From Sphingomonas kyeonggiensis (GTDB lineage Bacteria > Pseudomonadota > Alphaproteobacteria > Sphingomonadales > Sphingomonadaceae): a stretch of 64,000 nt of DNA. Positions 17,030 through 24,912 of this stretch are shown here, piece after piece. The stretch is from NCBI RefSeq assembly GCF_014196745.1, contig NZ_JACIEH010000004.1:1-64000 (forward strand). Direction: 5' to 3'. The translations under genes were made by a program, and so were the position numbers. Under the pieces are notes generated by a model. It saw only the letters and a list, made by a program, of their open reading frames with translations, made no database searches and was not told the DNA's origin. Every line of letters starts with the position of its first letter. Within the stretch, counting starts at the first letter, position 1.

Positions 17030-17122
17030 GGACTCCGCTCGCGAAGAGAGGCGCGTATTCGCGCGCCCATGCGCCGTGGAGTCCCTGATCCCCAAAGACC
17101 AAGGTTCCTGGAGCAAGTTTTC

Positions 17123-19318
17123 ATGCGTCATCTGTTTCTGCTGAGCGCCGCCACGATCGCGCTCGCCCTCCCCGCCGCCGCCCGTGCCGCCGGCCCCGAC
17201 ACCGCCACCCCGGCCGACACCGCCAAGGCCGCCCCTGCCGATGCGCCAGCCGACGCGCCCGGCGACGGGCAGAGCACCACCGGCAATCACGGCGACGAGA
17301 TCGTCGTCACCGGCCTGCTCAACCAAAGCGAGAAGGACGTGCTGTCCGGCACCTCGATCGTCTCCGGCGAGGAGCTGACCCGCGACCTGCGCCCGAGCAT
17401 CGGCGAGACGCTGGCGCGCCAGCCGGGCGTCTCCGCCACTTCCTTCGGCCCCACCGCCTCGCGCCCGATCCTGCGCGGCTTCCAGGGCGAGCGCGTCCGC
17501 GTGCTGACCGACGGCATCGGCTCGATCGACGTGTCGAACACCTCGGTCGACCATGCCGTGGTGATCAACCCGCTGCTCGCCGAGCGCGTCGAGGTGCTGC
17601 GCGGCCCGGCCTCGCTGCTCTACGGCTCCTCGGCGATCGGCGGCGTGGTCAATGTGATCGACACGCGCATCCCGCGAACCGTGCCCGAGAATGGCTATAG
17701 GTTCGATGCGATCGGCAGCTATGGCTCGGCGGCGAAGGAGCGTTCGGTCGGCGGTGCCGGCGATGTCGCGGTCACCGACAAGCTCGTGCTCCATGCCGAT
17801 GGCTCGTACCTCAAGAGCGACGACCTGCATGTCGGCGGCTATGTGCTGACCCCCGGGGCCCGTGCACAGGCGCTGGCCGCGGCCGCGGGCCCGACCACAC
17901 CCGACGATCCCGACTTCGCTGCGACCGCCGCACTGAAGAACACCCTGCCCAACAGCTTCGCCAAGACCTGGACGGCAGGCGTCGGCGCATCGATCATCAC
18001 CGACACCGGCAGCCTGGGCATCTCGTACAGCCACTATGACAGCTTCTACGGCGTGCCGATCCGCTATGCCCTCGCCTCGGGCGAGGAGCAGGAGGCGCCG
18101 CGGCTGAGCCTGGTCCAGAACCGCTTCGACCTGCGCGGCGAAGTCGATACCGGCGGCGGCTTCCTCAAGCAGATCCGCCTGCGCGCCGGCTATGCCAATT
18201 ACCGCCACTTCGAGCTGGAGGAAGACGGTTCGGTCGGCACCGCCTTCTACAACAAGGGCATCGAGGGCCGGCTCGAGCTGGTCCAGGCCAATCGCGGCGG
18301 CTGGAGCGGCGCATCGGGCGTGCAGTTCTTCAACCGCGACTTCAACGTGGTCGGCGACGAGGCCTTCCTGCCCAAGAATTCGACCCAGCAGATCGGCTTC
18401 TTCACGCTGCAGCAGTTCGATTTCGGCGCGCTGCGCGCCGAGGGCGGGCTGCGCTACGAGATGACCGACCAGCAGGCCAACCCGATCGACGGCGACCTGC
18501 GCTTCTTCGCGGGCAAGCGCGATTTCAATGCGCTGTCGGGCTCGGCGGGCCTTTCCTATGCGCTGGGCGAGGGCGTGCGGATCGGCGTGAACCTGTCGCG
18601 CACCGAACGCGCCCCATCGGCCGAGGAGCTGTTCGCGCGCGGCGGCCATGCCGGCACGCAGAGCTGGGAGCTGGGCAGCCCCGACTTCCGGCTGGAGAAG
18701 TCCTGGGGCCTGGAAGGCTCGCTGCACGTCCATCACGACGGCTTCAGCCTCGACGCCTCGGCCTATTACAACTGGTTCTCCAACTACATCTCCGAGAACC
18801 AGGTCGATCCGGCGATCTGCCAGGCCGCCGCGGCACCGAGCGGGCGCGATGTCGACCTGCCCTGCTTCCAGTTCCAGCAGGCGGCGGCGCGCTATTACGG
18901 GTTCGAGGCCGATGCCTCGGTCCGTGTCGCCAAGATCGGCGGCACCTCGATCAACGTCGATGCGCTGGGCGACTATGTCCATGCCAACATCGTCGACGAG
19001 GGCCCAGTGCCCCGCATCCCGCCGATGCGCGTGCTGGGCGGGATCGAGGCGCAGTCGGACCAGGTGACCGGCCGCATCGAGGCCGAGCACGTGTTCGAGC
19101 AGGACCGGATCGCCGCGTTCGAGACGCCGACCAGCGACTATACCCTGGTCAATGCCTCGATCGCCTTCCGGCCGATCCCGGGCAACCAGAAGATCTCGCT
19201 GCTGCTCAGTGCCAACAACATCTTCGATGTCGATGCACGGCGCCATTCGAGCTTCCTGAAGGACTTCGCCCCGCTGGCGGGCCGCGACCTGCGCGCGACG
19301 GTGCGCGTCGGCTTCTAA
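17123..19318 (+). CDS. znuD: TonB-dependent outer-membrane receptor, probable zinc receptor (ZnuD-like)
   Basis: The 731-aa protein has a signal peptide (MRHLFLLSAATIALALPAAARA) and a TonB-box/plug region (DEIVVTGLL near 55). The plug domain contains RPILRGFQGERVRVLTDGI and VEVLRGPASLLYGSSAIGG. A 22-strand barrel follows, ending in the C-terminal signature RATVRVGF. The motif ARGGHAGTQSWELGSPDF matches the equivalent barrel segment of ZnuD-type receptors, and a Cys pair (near residues 570 and 584) probably makes a disulphide in an extracellular loop. The position between DUF2946 and MerC/Zur-like genes supports zinc as substrate. ATG 17123 has GGAG upstream and gives a proper signal peptide; the frame extends upstream without support. 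Confidence 0.85.
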   Translation: MRHLFLLSAATIALALPAAARAAGPDTATPADTAKAAPADAPADAPGDGQSTTGNHGDEIVVTGLLNQSEKDVLSGTSIVSGEELTRDLRPSIGETLARQPGVSATSFGPTASRPILRGFQGERVRVLTDGIGSIDVSNTSVDHAVVINPLLAERVEVLRGPASLLYGSSAIGGVVNVIDTRIPRTVPENGYRFDAIGSYGSAAKERSVGGAGDVAVTDKLVLHADGSYLKSDDLHVGGYVLTPGARAQALAAAAGPTTPDDPDFAATAALKNTLPNSFAKTWTAGVGASIITDTGSLGISYSHYDSFYGVPIRYALASGEEQEAPRLSLVQNRFDLRGEVDTGGGFLKQIRLRAGYANYRHFELEEDGSVGTAFYNKGIEGRLELVQANRGGWSGASGVQFFNRDFNVVGDEAFLPKNSTQQIGFFTLQQFDFGALRAEGGLRYEMTDQQANPIDGDLRFFAGKRDFNALSGSAGLSYALGEGVRIGVNLSRTERAPSAEELFARGGHAGTQSWELGSPDFRLEKSWGLEGSLHVHHDGFSLDASAYYNWFSNYISENQVDPAICQAAAAPSGRDVDLPCFQFQQAAARYYGFEADASVRVAKIGGTSINVDALGDYVHANIVDEGPVPRIPPMRVLGGIEAQSDQVTGRIEAEHVFEQDRIAAFETPTSDYTLVNASIAFRPIPGNQKISLLLSANNIFDVDARRHSSFLKDFAPLAGRDLRATVRVGF

Positions 19319-19396
19319 GCCGGGGAAGCGGGAGCGGCGGCGCCGGGGAACCGCGCCGCCGCGTCCCCGCGATTGCGAGACTATTGGAGTAAAGAC

Positions 19397-19804
19397 ATGC
19401 GCTGCGGACAACCGGCGGCCGAGCCTTCCGCGATCGACTGGGTCGAGCGGATGGCGGTCGGCGCCTCGGTCCTGTGCCTCATCCATTGCGCCGGCCTGCC
19501 GCTGCTGCTGGCGGCGCTGCCCGCCTTGTCGCGGCTGGTCGCGCTGCCCGAGACGCTGCACCTGTGGATCCTGGTGCTGGCGGTGCCCAGTTCGGGACTG
19601 GCGCTACTGGTCGGGACCTGGCGGCATCGGCTGTGGCAGCCGCTCCTTGCCGGCGCCATCGGCCTTGCCCTGCTGGCGGCGGGGGCGCTGGCCTTTGCCG
19701 AGACGCCGCAGGAAGTGCCGCTGACCATCGCCGGCAGCCTGTTCCTGGTATTCGGCCATGTCCGCAACTGGCGGCTGCGGCACCGCCACCACCGCCATGG
19801 CTGA
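19397..19804 (+). CDS. MerC-domain inner-membrane protein
   Basis: The 135-aa protein has four predicted membrane helices, a CLIHCAGLPLL motif in helix 1 (the Cys pair typical of MerC-like metal proteins), and a His-rich cytoplasmic tail (LRHRHHRHG). MerC proteins carry mercury in mercury-resistance operons. Homologues next to Zur-like regulators are thought to handle zinc instead; that is inference here. The start at 19397 is preceded by TGGAG. The stop overlaps the start of the Fur-family gene by 8 nt. Confidence 0.85.
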   Translation: MRCGQPAAEPSAIDWVERMAVGASVLCLIHCAGLPLLLAALPALSRLVALPETLHLWILVLAVPSSGLALLVGTWRHRLWQPLLAGAIGLALLAAGALAFAETPQEVPLTIAGSLFLVFGHVRNWRLRHRHHRHG

Positions 19805-20270
19805 GACGCGGCGCCCCGCCGGGCAGCTGAACGAGGCGATCCTTCGCCTGTTGCAGGATGCCGGGCGGCCGCTCAGGGTGGTCGAGATCCGCGCGCGGCT
19901 CGAACGGGCCGGCGAGGCGGCGGCGCCGAGCCTGATCTTCCGGGCCATCCGCCAGCTCGCCGAACGCGGAGCGATCCACAAGATCGAGATCGCCCGCGGC
20001 TATGTCGCCGGCGATGCCGCGCGGCGGATCGCGCTGCTCTGCCGCGCCTGTGGCGAAGTGACGCTGATCGAGTGCCCCGAGGCGTTCGATGCGCTCGACG
20101 CGCTGGCCGAGCGGCATGGCCTCGCGACGCCGAAGCACATGGCGGAAGCGACGGGCATCTGCGCGCGATGCCGGGAGCAGGTTGACCATCGCCCCAAGGT
20201 CGTGGCAGTGGGCGATCGCATCGTTGCTCCACGGCTTGCCGAGCAGGCCGGCAGCGACGCAGGAAACTGA
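19797..20270 (+). CDS. zur: Fur-family metalloregulator, probably Zur
   Basis: The 157-aa protein has an N-terminal winged helix (about 10-80: LNEAILRLLQDAGRPLRVVE, then LIFRAIRQLAERGAI) and a dimerisation domain. The two CxxC pairs CRACG and CARCR make the structural zinc site of the Fur family. The final gene of a DUF2946-receptor-MerC cluster is most often Zur, which represses zinc uptake when zinc is plentiful. The regulatory-site ligands are not obvious enough to exclude Fur or Mur. It starts inside the MerC gene (8-nt overlap), so it is co-translated and probably autoregulated via the palindrome at 16534. Confidence 0.85.
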   Translation: MAETRRPAGQLNEAILRLLQDAGRPLRVVEIRARLERAGEAAAPSLIFRAIRQLAERGAIHKIEIARGYVAGDAARRIALLCRACGEVTLIECPEAFDALDALAERHGLATPKHMAEATGICARCREQVDHRPKVVAVGDRIVAPRLAEQAGSDAGN

Positions 20271-20287
20271 CGAACAATCAGGCTCTT

Positions 20288-20361
20288 GCGGGTATAGCAC
20301 AATGGTAGTGCAGCAGCCTTCCAAGCTGAATACACGGGTTCGATTCCCGTTACCCGCTCCA
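20288..20361 (+). tRNA. tRNA-Gly (anticodon TCC)
   Basis: A 74-nt cloverleaf is visible. The acceptor stem GCGGGTA pairs with TACCCGC, the D arm GCAC/GTGC encloses AATGGTA, and the anticodon loop CTTCCAA has TCC at 20320-20322. The T arm is ACGGG-TTCGATT-CCCGT, and the 3' CCA is encoded. The outermost anticodon-stem pair is a mismatch. The gene sits between the zur stop and hemW with 14 bp to the hemW start. There is no flanking direct repeat suggesting an integrated element. Confidence 0.95.
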
Positions 20362-20375
20362 CCTGCTCCAGGCAT

Positions 20376-21506
20376 ATGACCACCGAAACCGCCCCTCTCG
20401 CACTCTATGTGCACTGGCCGTTCTGCGTGTCGAAATGCCCCTATTGCGACTTCAACAGCCATGTCCGCGAGAGCGTCGACCAGGCCGCCTGGCGCACCGC
20501 GATGCTCGCCGACCTGGCGCATGAGGCGGCCGAGCTGCCGGGGCGCAGGCTCGGCTCGATCTTCTTCGGCGGCGGCACGCCCTCGCTGATGCCGCCCGAG
20601 ACGGTCGCCGCAGTGATCGAGGCGGCGGAGAAGCATTGGGGCTTCGAGCCGGGCGTGGAGATCACGCTGGAGGCCAACCCCTCCTCGGTGGAAGCGGCGC
20701 GCTTCGCCGATATCGCCTCGGCCGGGGTGAACCGGGTGTCGCTGGGGCTGCAGGCACTGGACGACGACGCGCTGCGCTTCCTCGGCCGGGCGCACGGGGT
20801 GGACGAAGGGCTGGCAGCGCTGGACACCGCGCAAAGGGCGTTCGATCGTGTCAGCTTCGACCTGATCTATGCCCGGCCCGACCAGACCCTTCCCGACTGG
20901 GAGGCGGAGCTCACCCGCGCGCTTTCCTTCGGCACCGAGCATCTCTCGCTCTACCAGCTGACCATCGAGCCGGGCACGCGCTTCGCCACTTTGTTCGAGA
21001 AGGGCGAGCTCAAGGCCTATGATCCCGATCAGGCCGCCGACCTGTTCGAGACGACGCGGGCGATGACCGCCGCTGCCGGGCTGCCGGCCTATGAAGTCTC
21101 CAACCATGCCCGGCCAGGCGCCGAGAGCCGGCACAACCTGACCTATTGGCGCTACAGCGACTATGCCGGCATCGGTCCCGGTGCGCATGGCCGGCGCGGC
21201 GGCATGGCGACGGTGCGTCACAAGAAACCCGAGAACTGGCTGGGCGCGCTGGGGCGCAACGGCCATGGCATGGAGCGCGAGGACCCGCTCCACCCGCATG
21301 ACCGCGGCGTCGAGGCGCTGGTGATGGGGCTGCGGCTGGCCGAAGGCGTCGACCTGGCCCGCATCCCCGACGCGCCGCTCGACCACAAGGCGCTGGCGGT
21401 GATGGAAAGGCAAGGCCTGGTGGTCCGGGCCGGCACCCGGCTGGTCGTCACCGATGCCGGCATGCCGGTGCTCGAGGCGATCCTGCGCGAGGTGGTGCTG
21501 GCCTAG
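20376..21506 (+). CDS. hemW: Radical SAM haem chaperone HemW
   Basis: The 376-aa radical SAM protein has the cluster motif Cys17-x3-Cys21-x2-Cys24 in HWPFCVSKCPYCDFNSH. The SAM-binding FFGGGTPSLM follows near residue 65, and the C-terminal HemN-like domain begins near residue 310. HemW inserts haem into respiratory enzymes; older annotations call it oxygen-independent coproporphyrinogen III oxidase-like. The length is right for HemW and lacks the extra N-terminal residues of true HemN. It begins 14 bp after tRNA-Gly and ends convergent with the LppC-like gene, with a class A palindrome between. Confidence 0.93.
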   Translation: MTTETAPLALYVHWPFCVSKCPYCDFNSHVRESVDQAAWRTAMLADLAHEAAELPGRRLGSIFFGGGTPSLMPPETVAAVIEAAEKHWGFEPGVEITLEANPSSVEAARFADIASAGVNRVSLGLQALDDDALRFLGRAHGVDEGLAALDTAQRAFDRVSFDLIYARPDQTLPDWEAELTRALSFGTEHLSLYQLTIEPGTRFATLFEKGELKAYDPDQAADLFETTRAMTAAAGLPAYEVSNHARPGAESRHNLTYWRYSDYAGIGPGAHGRRGGMATVRHKKPENWLGALGRNGHGMEREDPLHPHDRGVEALVMGLRLAEGVDLARIPDAPLDHKALAVMERQGLVVRAGTRLVVTDAGMPVLEAILREVVLA

Positions 21507-21685
21507 CCCCGGTCGCCCCCGATTCGGGGCCGGCGCGGGCGCGGAAGTTTACGAAGCATACGCTACGCTGCCCCGGTTTCCCCCTTCCCGGCATGGGCCG
21601 CCGGCAGGCGCGATCGGTGCGGGAAGGGAAGCTGGCTTGCATCCACCAGCATGGAGCAGGCGAAATCCTACATTGCAACTCTAGT

Positions 21686-21713
21686 CGTCATCCCGGCTTT
21701 CGCCGGGATGACG
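21686..21713. repeat. Class A palindrome, single perfect hairpin
   Basis: CGTCATCCCGGC, loop TTTC, then the exact complement: a perfect 12-bp stem between the convergent hemW and LppC-like genes. It shares its CCCGGC-TTTC-GCCGGG core with the elements near 23828, 25891, 48083 and 56264. It is probably a bidirectional terminator or mRNA-end stabiliser. Confidence 0.8.
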
Positions 21714-21762
21714 GTTATCGGCCAGGGCGACGGATTGGAGGCGCCGGGATGACGCTTCCGTC

Positions 21763-22959
21763 CTAGTTCCCGAAGCCCGTGGGCGCCGGGGAGATCGTCA
21801 CCGTCGTGCCCGCCTTGACCTCCTGCACTTCCAGCGCGCGTTCGGCGATGCCGTCGCGGCCGAAGCGGAAGGCACCGTCGAGGCCGCCAAAGCCGTCCGG
21901 AGCCGTCAGGCGGCGTTCGGGGAAGATGTCGCCCGGGCGCCATTCGCGGGCGATGCGCACGGTGAGCAGCACCGCGTCATAGCCGAGCGTCGAGAGGCGG
22001 TACGGCGCCGCGCCGAAGCGGGTGCGGTACTTGGTGGCATAGGTGCGATAGTAATTGTCGGGCACGCTGGCGAACCAGGCCCCGCTCAGCACCGCATTGG
22101 CGCCGATCGCCGAATCGGTGTTCCACAGCTCGGTGCCGAGGATGCGCGAGGTCTTGCCGCCGACCGACTTGCGGATGATCGGCGCCGCGGCGACGCCGCT
22201 CGCGCCCGAGCCGGCGATGAGGATCGCCTGATAGGGCGTGCGCGAAAGCTTGGTGATCGCGCTGGTCATCGAGCCGGGGCGACCGTCATAGCTTTCCATC
22301 GCCAGCACCTTGCCGCCCTGCCCTTCGACGGCGCGCAGGAAGCTGGTCGAGGCGCGCTCGCCATAGACGCCCGAGGTCATCAGGCCGACGAAGTTGGTGA
22401 CGCCCTGGGCACGGGCATAATCGACCACGCGCTCGATCGACTGGGCCGGCGAATAGCCGAGCAGATAGGTGCCGTTGCCGGCGACCGCGGTGTCGTTCGA
22501 GAAGCTGAGCACCGGCACGCGCGCGGCGCGGGCGATCGGCGCGACCTCGCGCGCTTCCTCGGCGAGAAGCGGGCCGAGGATCAGCTTGTTGCCGTCGGCG
22601 ATCGCCTGGCGCGCCGCGTTGGCGGCACCGCCGGCGGTGTCATAGGTGGTGATGCGCAGCACGTCCGACCGGGTATCGAGGATCGCGAGCTGCGTCGCAT
22701 TGGCCAGCGACTTGCCGACGCCGGCGTTCGTGCCGGTCATCGGCACGAGCAGGGCCACGCGGTGCCGCTCGACATCCTGGGGCAGGCCCGGGGTGATCGG
22801 GCGCGTCGAGGGACGCTCGCGCGGCACCTCCACCGTCGGCGCGGGGCGCGATTCGGGCACCACGCGCGGCCCGCTGGCGCAGGCGGCTAGGAGCGCGGCG
22901 AGCCCTAAAGCGGCCCAGCGGAGGATGCCCCGTTGCGGATTCACGGTCGCGTCTGCCAT
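21763..22959 (-). CDS. Penicillin-binding protein activator (LppC/LpoA-like lipoprotein)
   Basis: The 398-aa protein has a lipoprotein signal with lipobox LLAAC (acylated Cys27), a Pro/Arg-rich linker, and a type-I periplasmic-binding-protein fold. Markers are VALLVPMTGTNAGVGKSLAN at the start of the fold and LGYDAVLLTVRIA near the end. LpoA in gammaproteobacteria activates PBP1A from the outer membrane. Alphaproteobacterial homologues share the C-terminal fold, but the activation role is inferred. Position next to rsmI-yraN is the conserved LppC neighbourhood. Its start codon is only 12 bp from the divergent rsmI start, and GGGGAGAG just upstream is its ribosome-binding site. Confidence 0.88.
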   Translation of the reverse strand: MADATVNPQRGILRWAALGLAALLAACASGPRVVPESRPAPTVEVPRERPSTRPITPGLPQDVERHRVALLVPMTGTNAGVGKSLANATQLAILDTRSDVLRITTYDTAGGAANAARQAIADGNKLILGPLLAEEAREVAPIARAARVPVLSFSNDTAVAGNGTYLLGYSPAQSIERVVDYARAQGVTNFVGLMTSGVYGERASTSFLRAVEGQGGKVLAMESYDGRPGSMTSAITKLSRTPYQAILIAGSGASGVAAAPIIRKSVGGKTSRILGTELWNTDSAIGANAVLSGAWFASVPDNYYRTYATKYRTRFGAAPYRLSTLGYDAVLLTVRIAREWRPGDIFPERRLTAPDGFGGLDGAFRFGRDGIAERALEVQEVKAGTTVTISPAPTGFGN

Positions 22960-22971
22960 TTACTCTCCCCG

Positions 22972-23805
22972 ATGGACTCTGCTCTTACGCCCGGCCTCTA
23001 TATCGTCGCCACCCCGATCGGCAATCTCGGTGACCTGTCACCGCGCGCCAGCCAGATACTCCTGAACGCCGATCTGGTTGCGGTTGAGGACAGCCGTGTG
23101 ACAGCCGGGCTGTTTCGCCACCTCGGCCAGAAGGGGAAGATGCTCCCCTATCACGACCATAATGCCGATGCGGTGCGCCCCGGCCTGGTCGCGCGGATGG
23201 CGACCGAGGCGATCGCCCTGGTCTCCGATGCGGGCACGCCCTTGATCTCCGATCCCGGCTTCAAGCTGGTGCGCGACGCGCGCGAGGCGGGCCATACGGT
23301 GACGACGATCCCTGGCCCCTGCGCGGCGATCGCGGCGCTGACGCTGGCCGGCCTGCCGACCGACCGCTTCCTGTTCCTGGGCTTCCTGCCGAGCAAGCAA
23401 CAGGCTAGGGCCGAATCGATCGCCGAGATCGCCAGCGTGCGCGCCACCCTGGTGCTGTACGAATCGGGGCCGCGGCTCTCGGCCTGCCTGGCCGCGCTGG
23501 CCGAGGGGCTGGGCGACCGCGAGGCGGCGGTGGCGCGCGAGATCAGCAAGAAGTTCGAGGAATGCGTGACCGGTTCGCTCACCCAGCTCGCCGAACGCTA
23601 TGCCGAGGCGCCGCCCAAGGGCGAGATCGTCGTGGTGGTGGCCCCGCCGGGCGCCCCTGCCCCGGCCAGTGCCGACGATGCCGATGCCGCGCTCGCCGAG
23701 GCACTGACCCGGCTGCCGGCGAGCAAGGCGGCGGGCGAAGTGGCGAAGAAACTGGGGCTCGATCGCAAGGCGCTCTATGCGCGGGCGATGGAGATGAAGG
23801 GGTGA
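22972..23805 (+). CDS. rsmI: 16S rRNA 2'-O-methyltransferase (C1402)
   Basis: The 277-aa tetrapyrrole-methylase-fold enzyme methylates the ribose of C1402 in the ribosomal decoding centre with SAM. Seen: GLYIVATPIGNLGDLSPRA at the N-terminus, VSDAGTPLISDPGF near residue 85, and IPGPCAAIAALTLAGLP near 115. The C-terminal HTH-like extension AAGEVAKKLGLDRKALYARA is typical. Start ATG 22972 gives the usual N-terminus but has no Shine-Dalgarno sequence. An extended start at 22933 would overlap the divergent gene. Leaderless or weak initiation is possible. Confidence 0.95.
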   Translation: MDSALTPGLYIVATPIGNLGDLSPRASQILLNADLVAVEDSRVTAGLFRHLGQKGKMLPYHDHNADAVRPGLVARMATEAIALVSDAGTPLISDPGFKLVRDAREAGHTVTTIPGPCAAIAALTLAGLPTDRFLFLGFLPSKQQARAESIAEIASVRATLVLYESGPRLSACLAALAEGLGDREAAVAREISKKFEECVTGSLTQLAERYAEAPPKGEIVVVVAPPGAPAPASADDADAALAEALTRLPASKAAGEVAKKLGLDRKALYARAMEMKG

Positions 23806-23827
23806 TTGCCCCGACGCGCCCTTAACC

Positions 23828-23910
23828 CGTCATCCCGGCCAAAGCCGGGATCTCGTGCGGCTCTTTTCCCCGCGCCTTCGCCTGAGATCCCGGCTTTCGC
23901 CGGGATGACG
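23828..23910. repeat. Class A palindromic element, long form
   Basis: The arms CGTCATCCCGGC and GCCGGGATGACG are about 83 bp apart, with a second inner pair (AAAGCCGGGATCTC with GAGATCCCGGCTTT). It lies between the convergent rsmI and 59-aa genes. Confidence 0.8.
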
Positions 23911-23918
23911 AGCCTGGC

Positions 23919-24098
23919 CTAGGCGTATTCCTGCTCGAGCAGGCGCATCTCGTCTGCACCGGTCAATTCGGCCAGGCGCTTGAGATAGGTTTCCGCGAGC
24001 TGGCGGCGACGGAGCGCGGCGGCTTCCGTCATGGCGCGCCTGGCAGCTGCAAGTTCCTGAGCGGCGCGACGCCGATAATAGCGTTCGTTCGATTCCAT
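23919..24098 (-). CDS. Small Ala/Arg-rich coiled protein, function unknown
   Basis: The 59-aa protein starts MESNERYYRRRAAQELAAA and is predicted almost wholly helical. Charged heptads such as RRRQLAETYLKRLAELTGA resemble short proteins seen in other sphingomonads. No known domain. It interrupts the conserved rsmI-yraN order and is transcribed opposite to both. Codon use matches the neighbours, which supports a real gene. Confidence 0.6.
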   Translation of the reverse strand: MESNERYYRRRAAQELAAARRAMTEAAALRRRQLAETYLKRLAELTGADEMRLLEQEYA

Positions 24099-24486
24099 TG
24101 GATGCAGACCCCCCGGAAGCGCCGATGAACCCGGTTCGGTGCGACTCGGTCTGGAGATGGTAACCAAAGTTATCCACAGGTGCGAGTCGTGAGAGCAAGA
24201 CGACCAACGGATCGCCGCGCTGCGGCAACGCATGGCCGCGAAGACGGCCACAGGACGGTATGATGACCCTGCCGCAAGCACCGGAAAACCTGCGATTCGC
24301 GGCTTTCCGCCCGAGGCGGGAAAGCTGGCCGGATGATGCACCGCGACAGCCGGATTCCGGCATCCGGAGCGGGAACCCCAGCGAGCCTCGACGGACAGGA
24401 TGGAACGGGGTCGTAATGAAAGAAACGGCGACCGGAATTGCCCGCGACGTTCTTGCAATGCGCCCGCGCCGGCGCGGTCGAACAGC
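24099..24486. other. Intergenic region, includes a DnaA-box-like 9-mer
   Basis: There is no convincing gene in these 388 bp upstream of yraN. TTATCCACA at 24170-24178 is a perfect match to the DnaA-box consensus, but only one copy was noticed. The rest must hold the divergent promoters of yraN-gshB and the 59-aa gene. Confidence 0.45.
24170..24178 (+). promoter_or_regulatory. Solitary DnaA-box-like site
   Basis: The sequence TTATCCACA equals the consensus. A single 9-mer can occur by chance in 64 kb, and no origin features (AT-rich unwinding element, further boxes) surround it. Confidence 0.3.
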
Positions 24487-24867
24487 ATGAACCGGCCCCG
24501 CCCCCGCAAGACGCTCGAGCAGCGGCGCAAGGCCGAGATCGAGGGCAGGCGCGGGGAGCGAATCGCCGGCTGGTGGCTGCGGCTGAAGGGATGGAGCATC
24601 CTTGACCGGCGCGTCCGCACCCCTGCGGGCGAAGTCGATCTGGTCGCGCGCAAGGGCAATCTGGTGGCGTTCGTCGAGGTCAAGACCCGCGCCACCGCCG
24701 CCGCGCTCGACTTCGCGATCGACGAGCGCCGCCTGTCCCGCGTCGCGGCGGCGGCCGAGTATCTGATGCAGCGCTATGCCGGACCGAACGACGATATCCG
24801 GGTCGACGTAATCCTCATTGCCCCCCGCACCCTGCCTCGCCATATCGAGAACGCCTGGATGGGGTGA
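24487..24867 (+). CDS. yraN: YraN/UPF0102 family endonuclease-like protein
   Basis: The 126-aa protein has a restriction-endonuclease-like core: GEVDLVARKGNLVAFVEVKTR at about residues 44-64, giving the D-x(n)-E-x-K pattern of PD-(D/E)XK nucleases. A GERIAGWWLRLKGW segment precedes it. The biochemical role is unproven, with Holliday-junction-like or RNA processing suggested for the family. It stands between rsmI and gshB as in many proteobacteria. Its stop codon lies inside a 24-bp perfect palindrome. Confidence 0.9.
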   Translation: MNRPRPRKTLEQRRKAEIEGRRGERIAGWWLRLKGWSILDRRVRTPAGEVDLVARKGNLVAFVEVKTRATAAALDFAIDERRLSRVAAAAEYLMQRYAGPNDDIRVDVILIAPRTLPRHIENAWMG

Positions 24868-24886
24868 CTTATTCGAATAAGTCACC
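24863..24886. promoter_or_regulatory. 24-bp perfect palindrome across the yraN stop codon
   Basis: GGTGACTTATTC is followed directly by its exact reverse complement. As RNA it would be a 10-bp stem with a UCGA tetraloop; as DNA it is a symmetric protein site. A short T-run (GTTTTCTC) comes 6 nt after it. It is located 26 bp before gshB, so it may be an operator or attenuator for gshB or a weak terminator for yraN. Confidence 0.6.
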
Positions 24887-24912
24887 TACAGCGTTTTCTC
24901 GAAGGAGGCCGA

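Noticed and set aside
20288..21506. tRNA-Gly as an integration site for a mobile island
   Set aside because: No integrase, direct repeat of the tRNA 3' end or foreign-composition DNA follows; hemW is a core gene.
24099..24486. Replication origin near the DnaA-box-like 9-mer
   Set aside because: Only one box, no AT-rich unwinding element, and no dnaA, parAB, hemE or other origin-associated genes.
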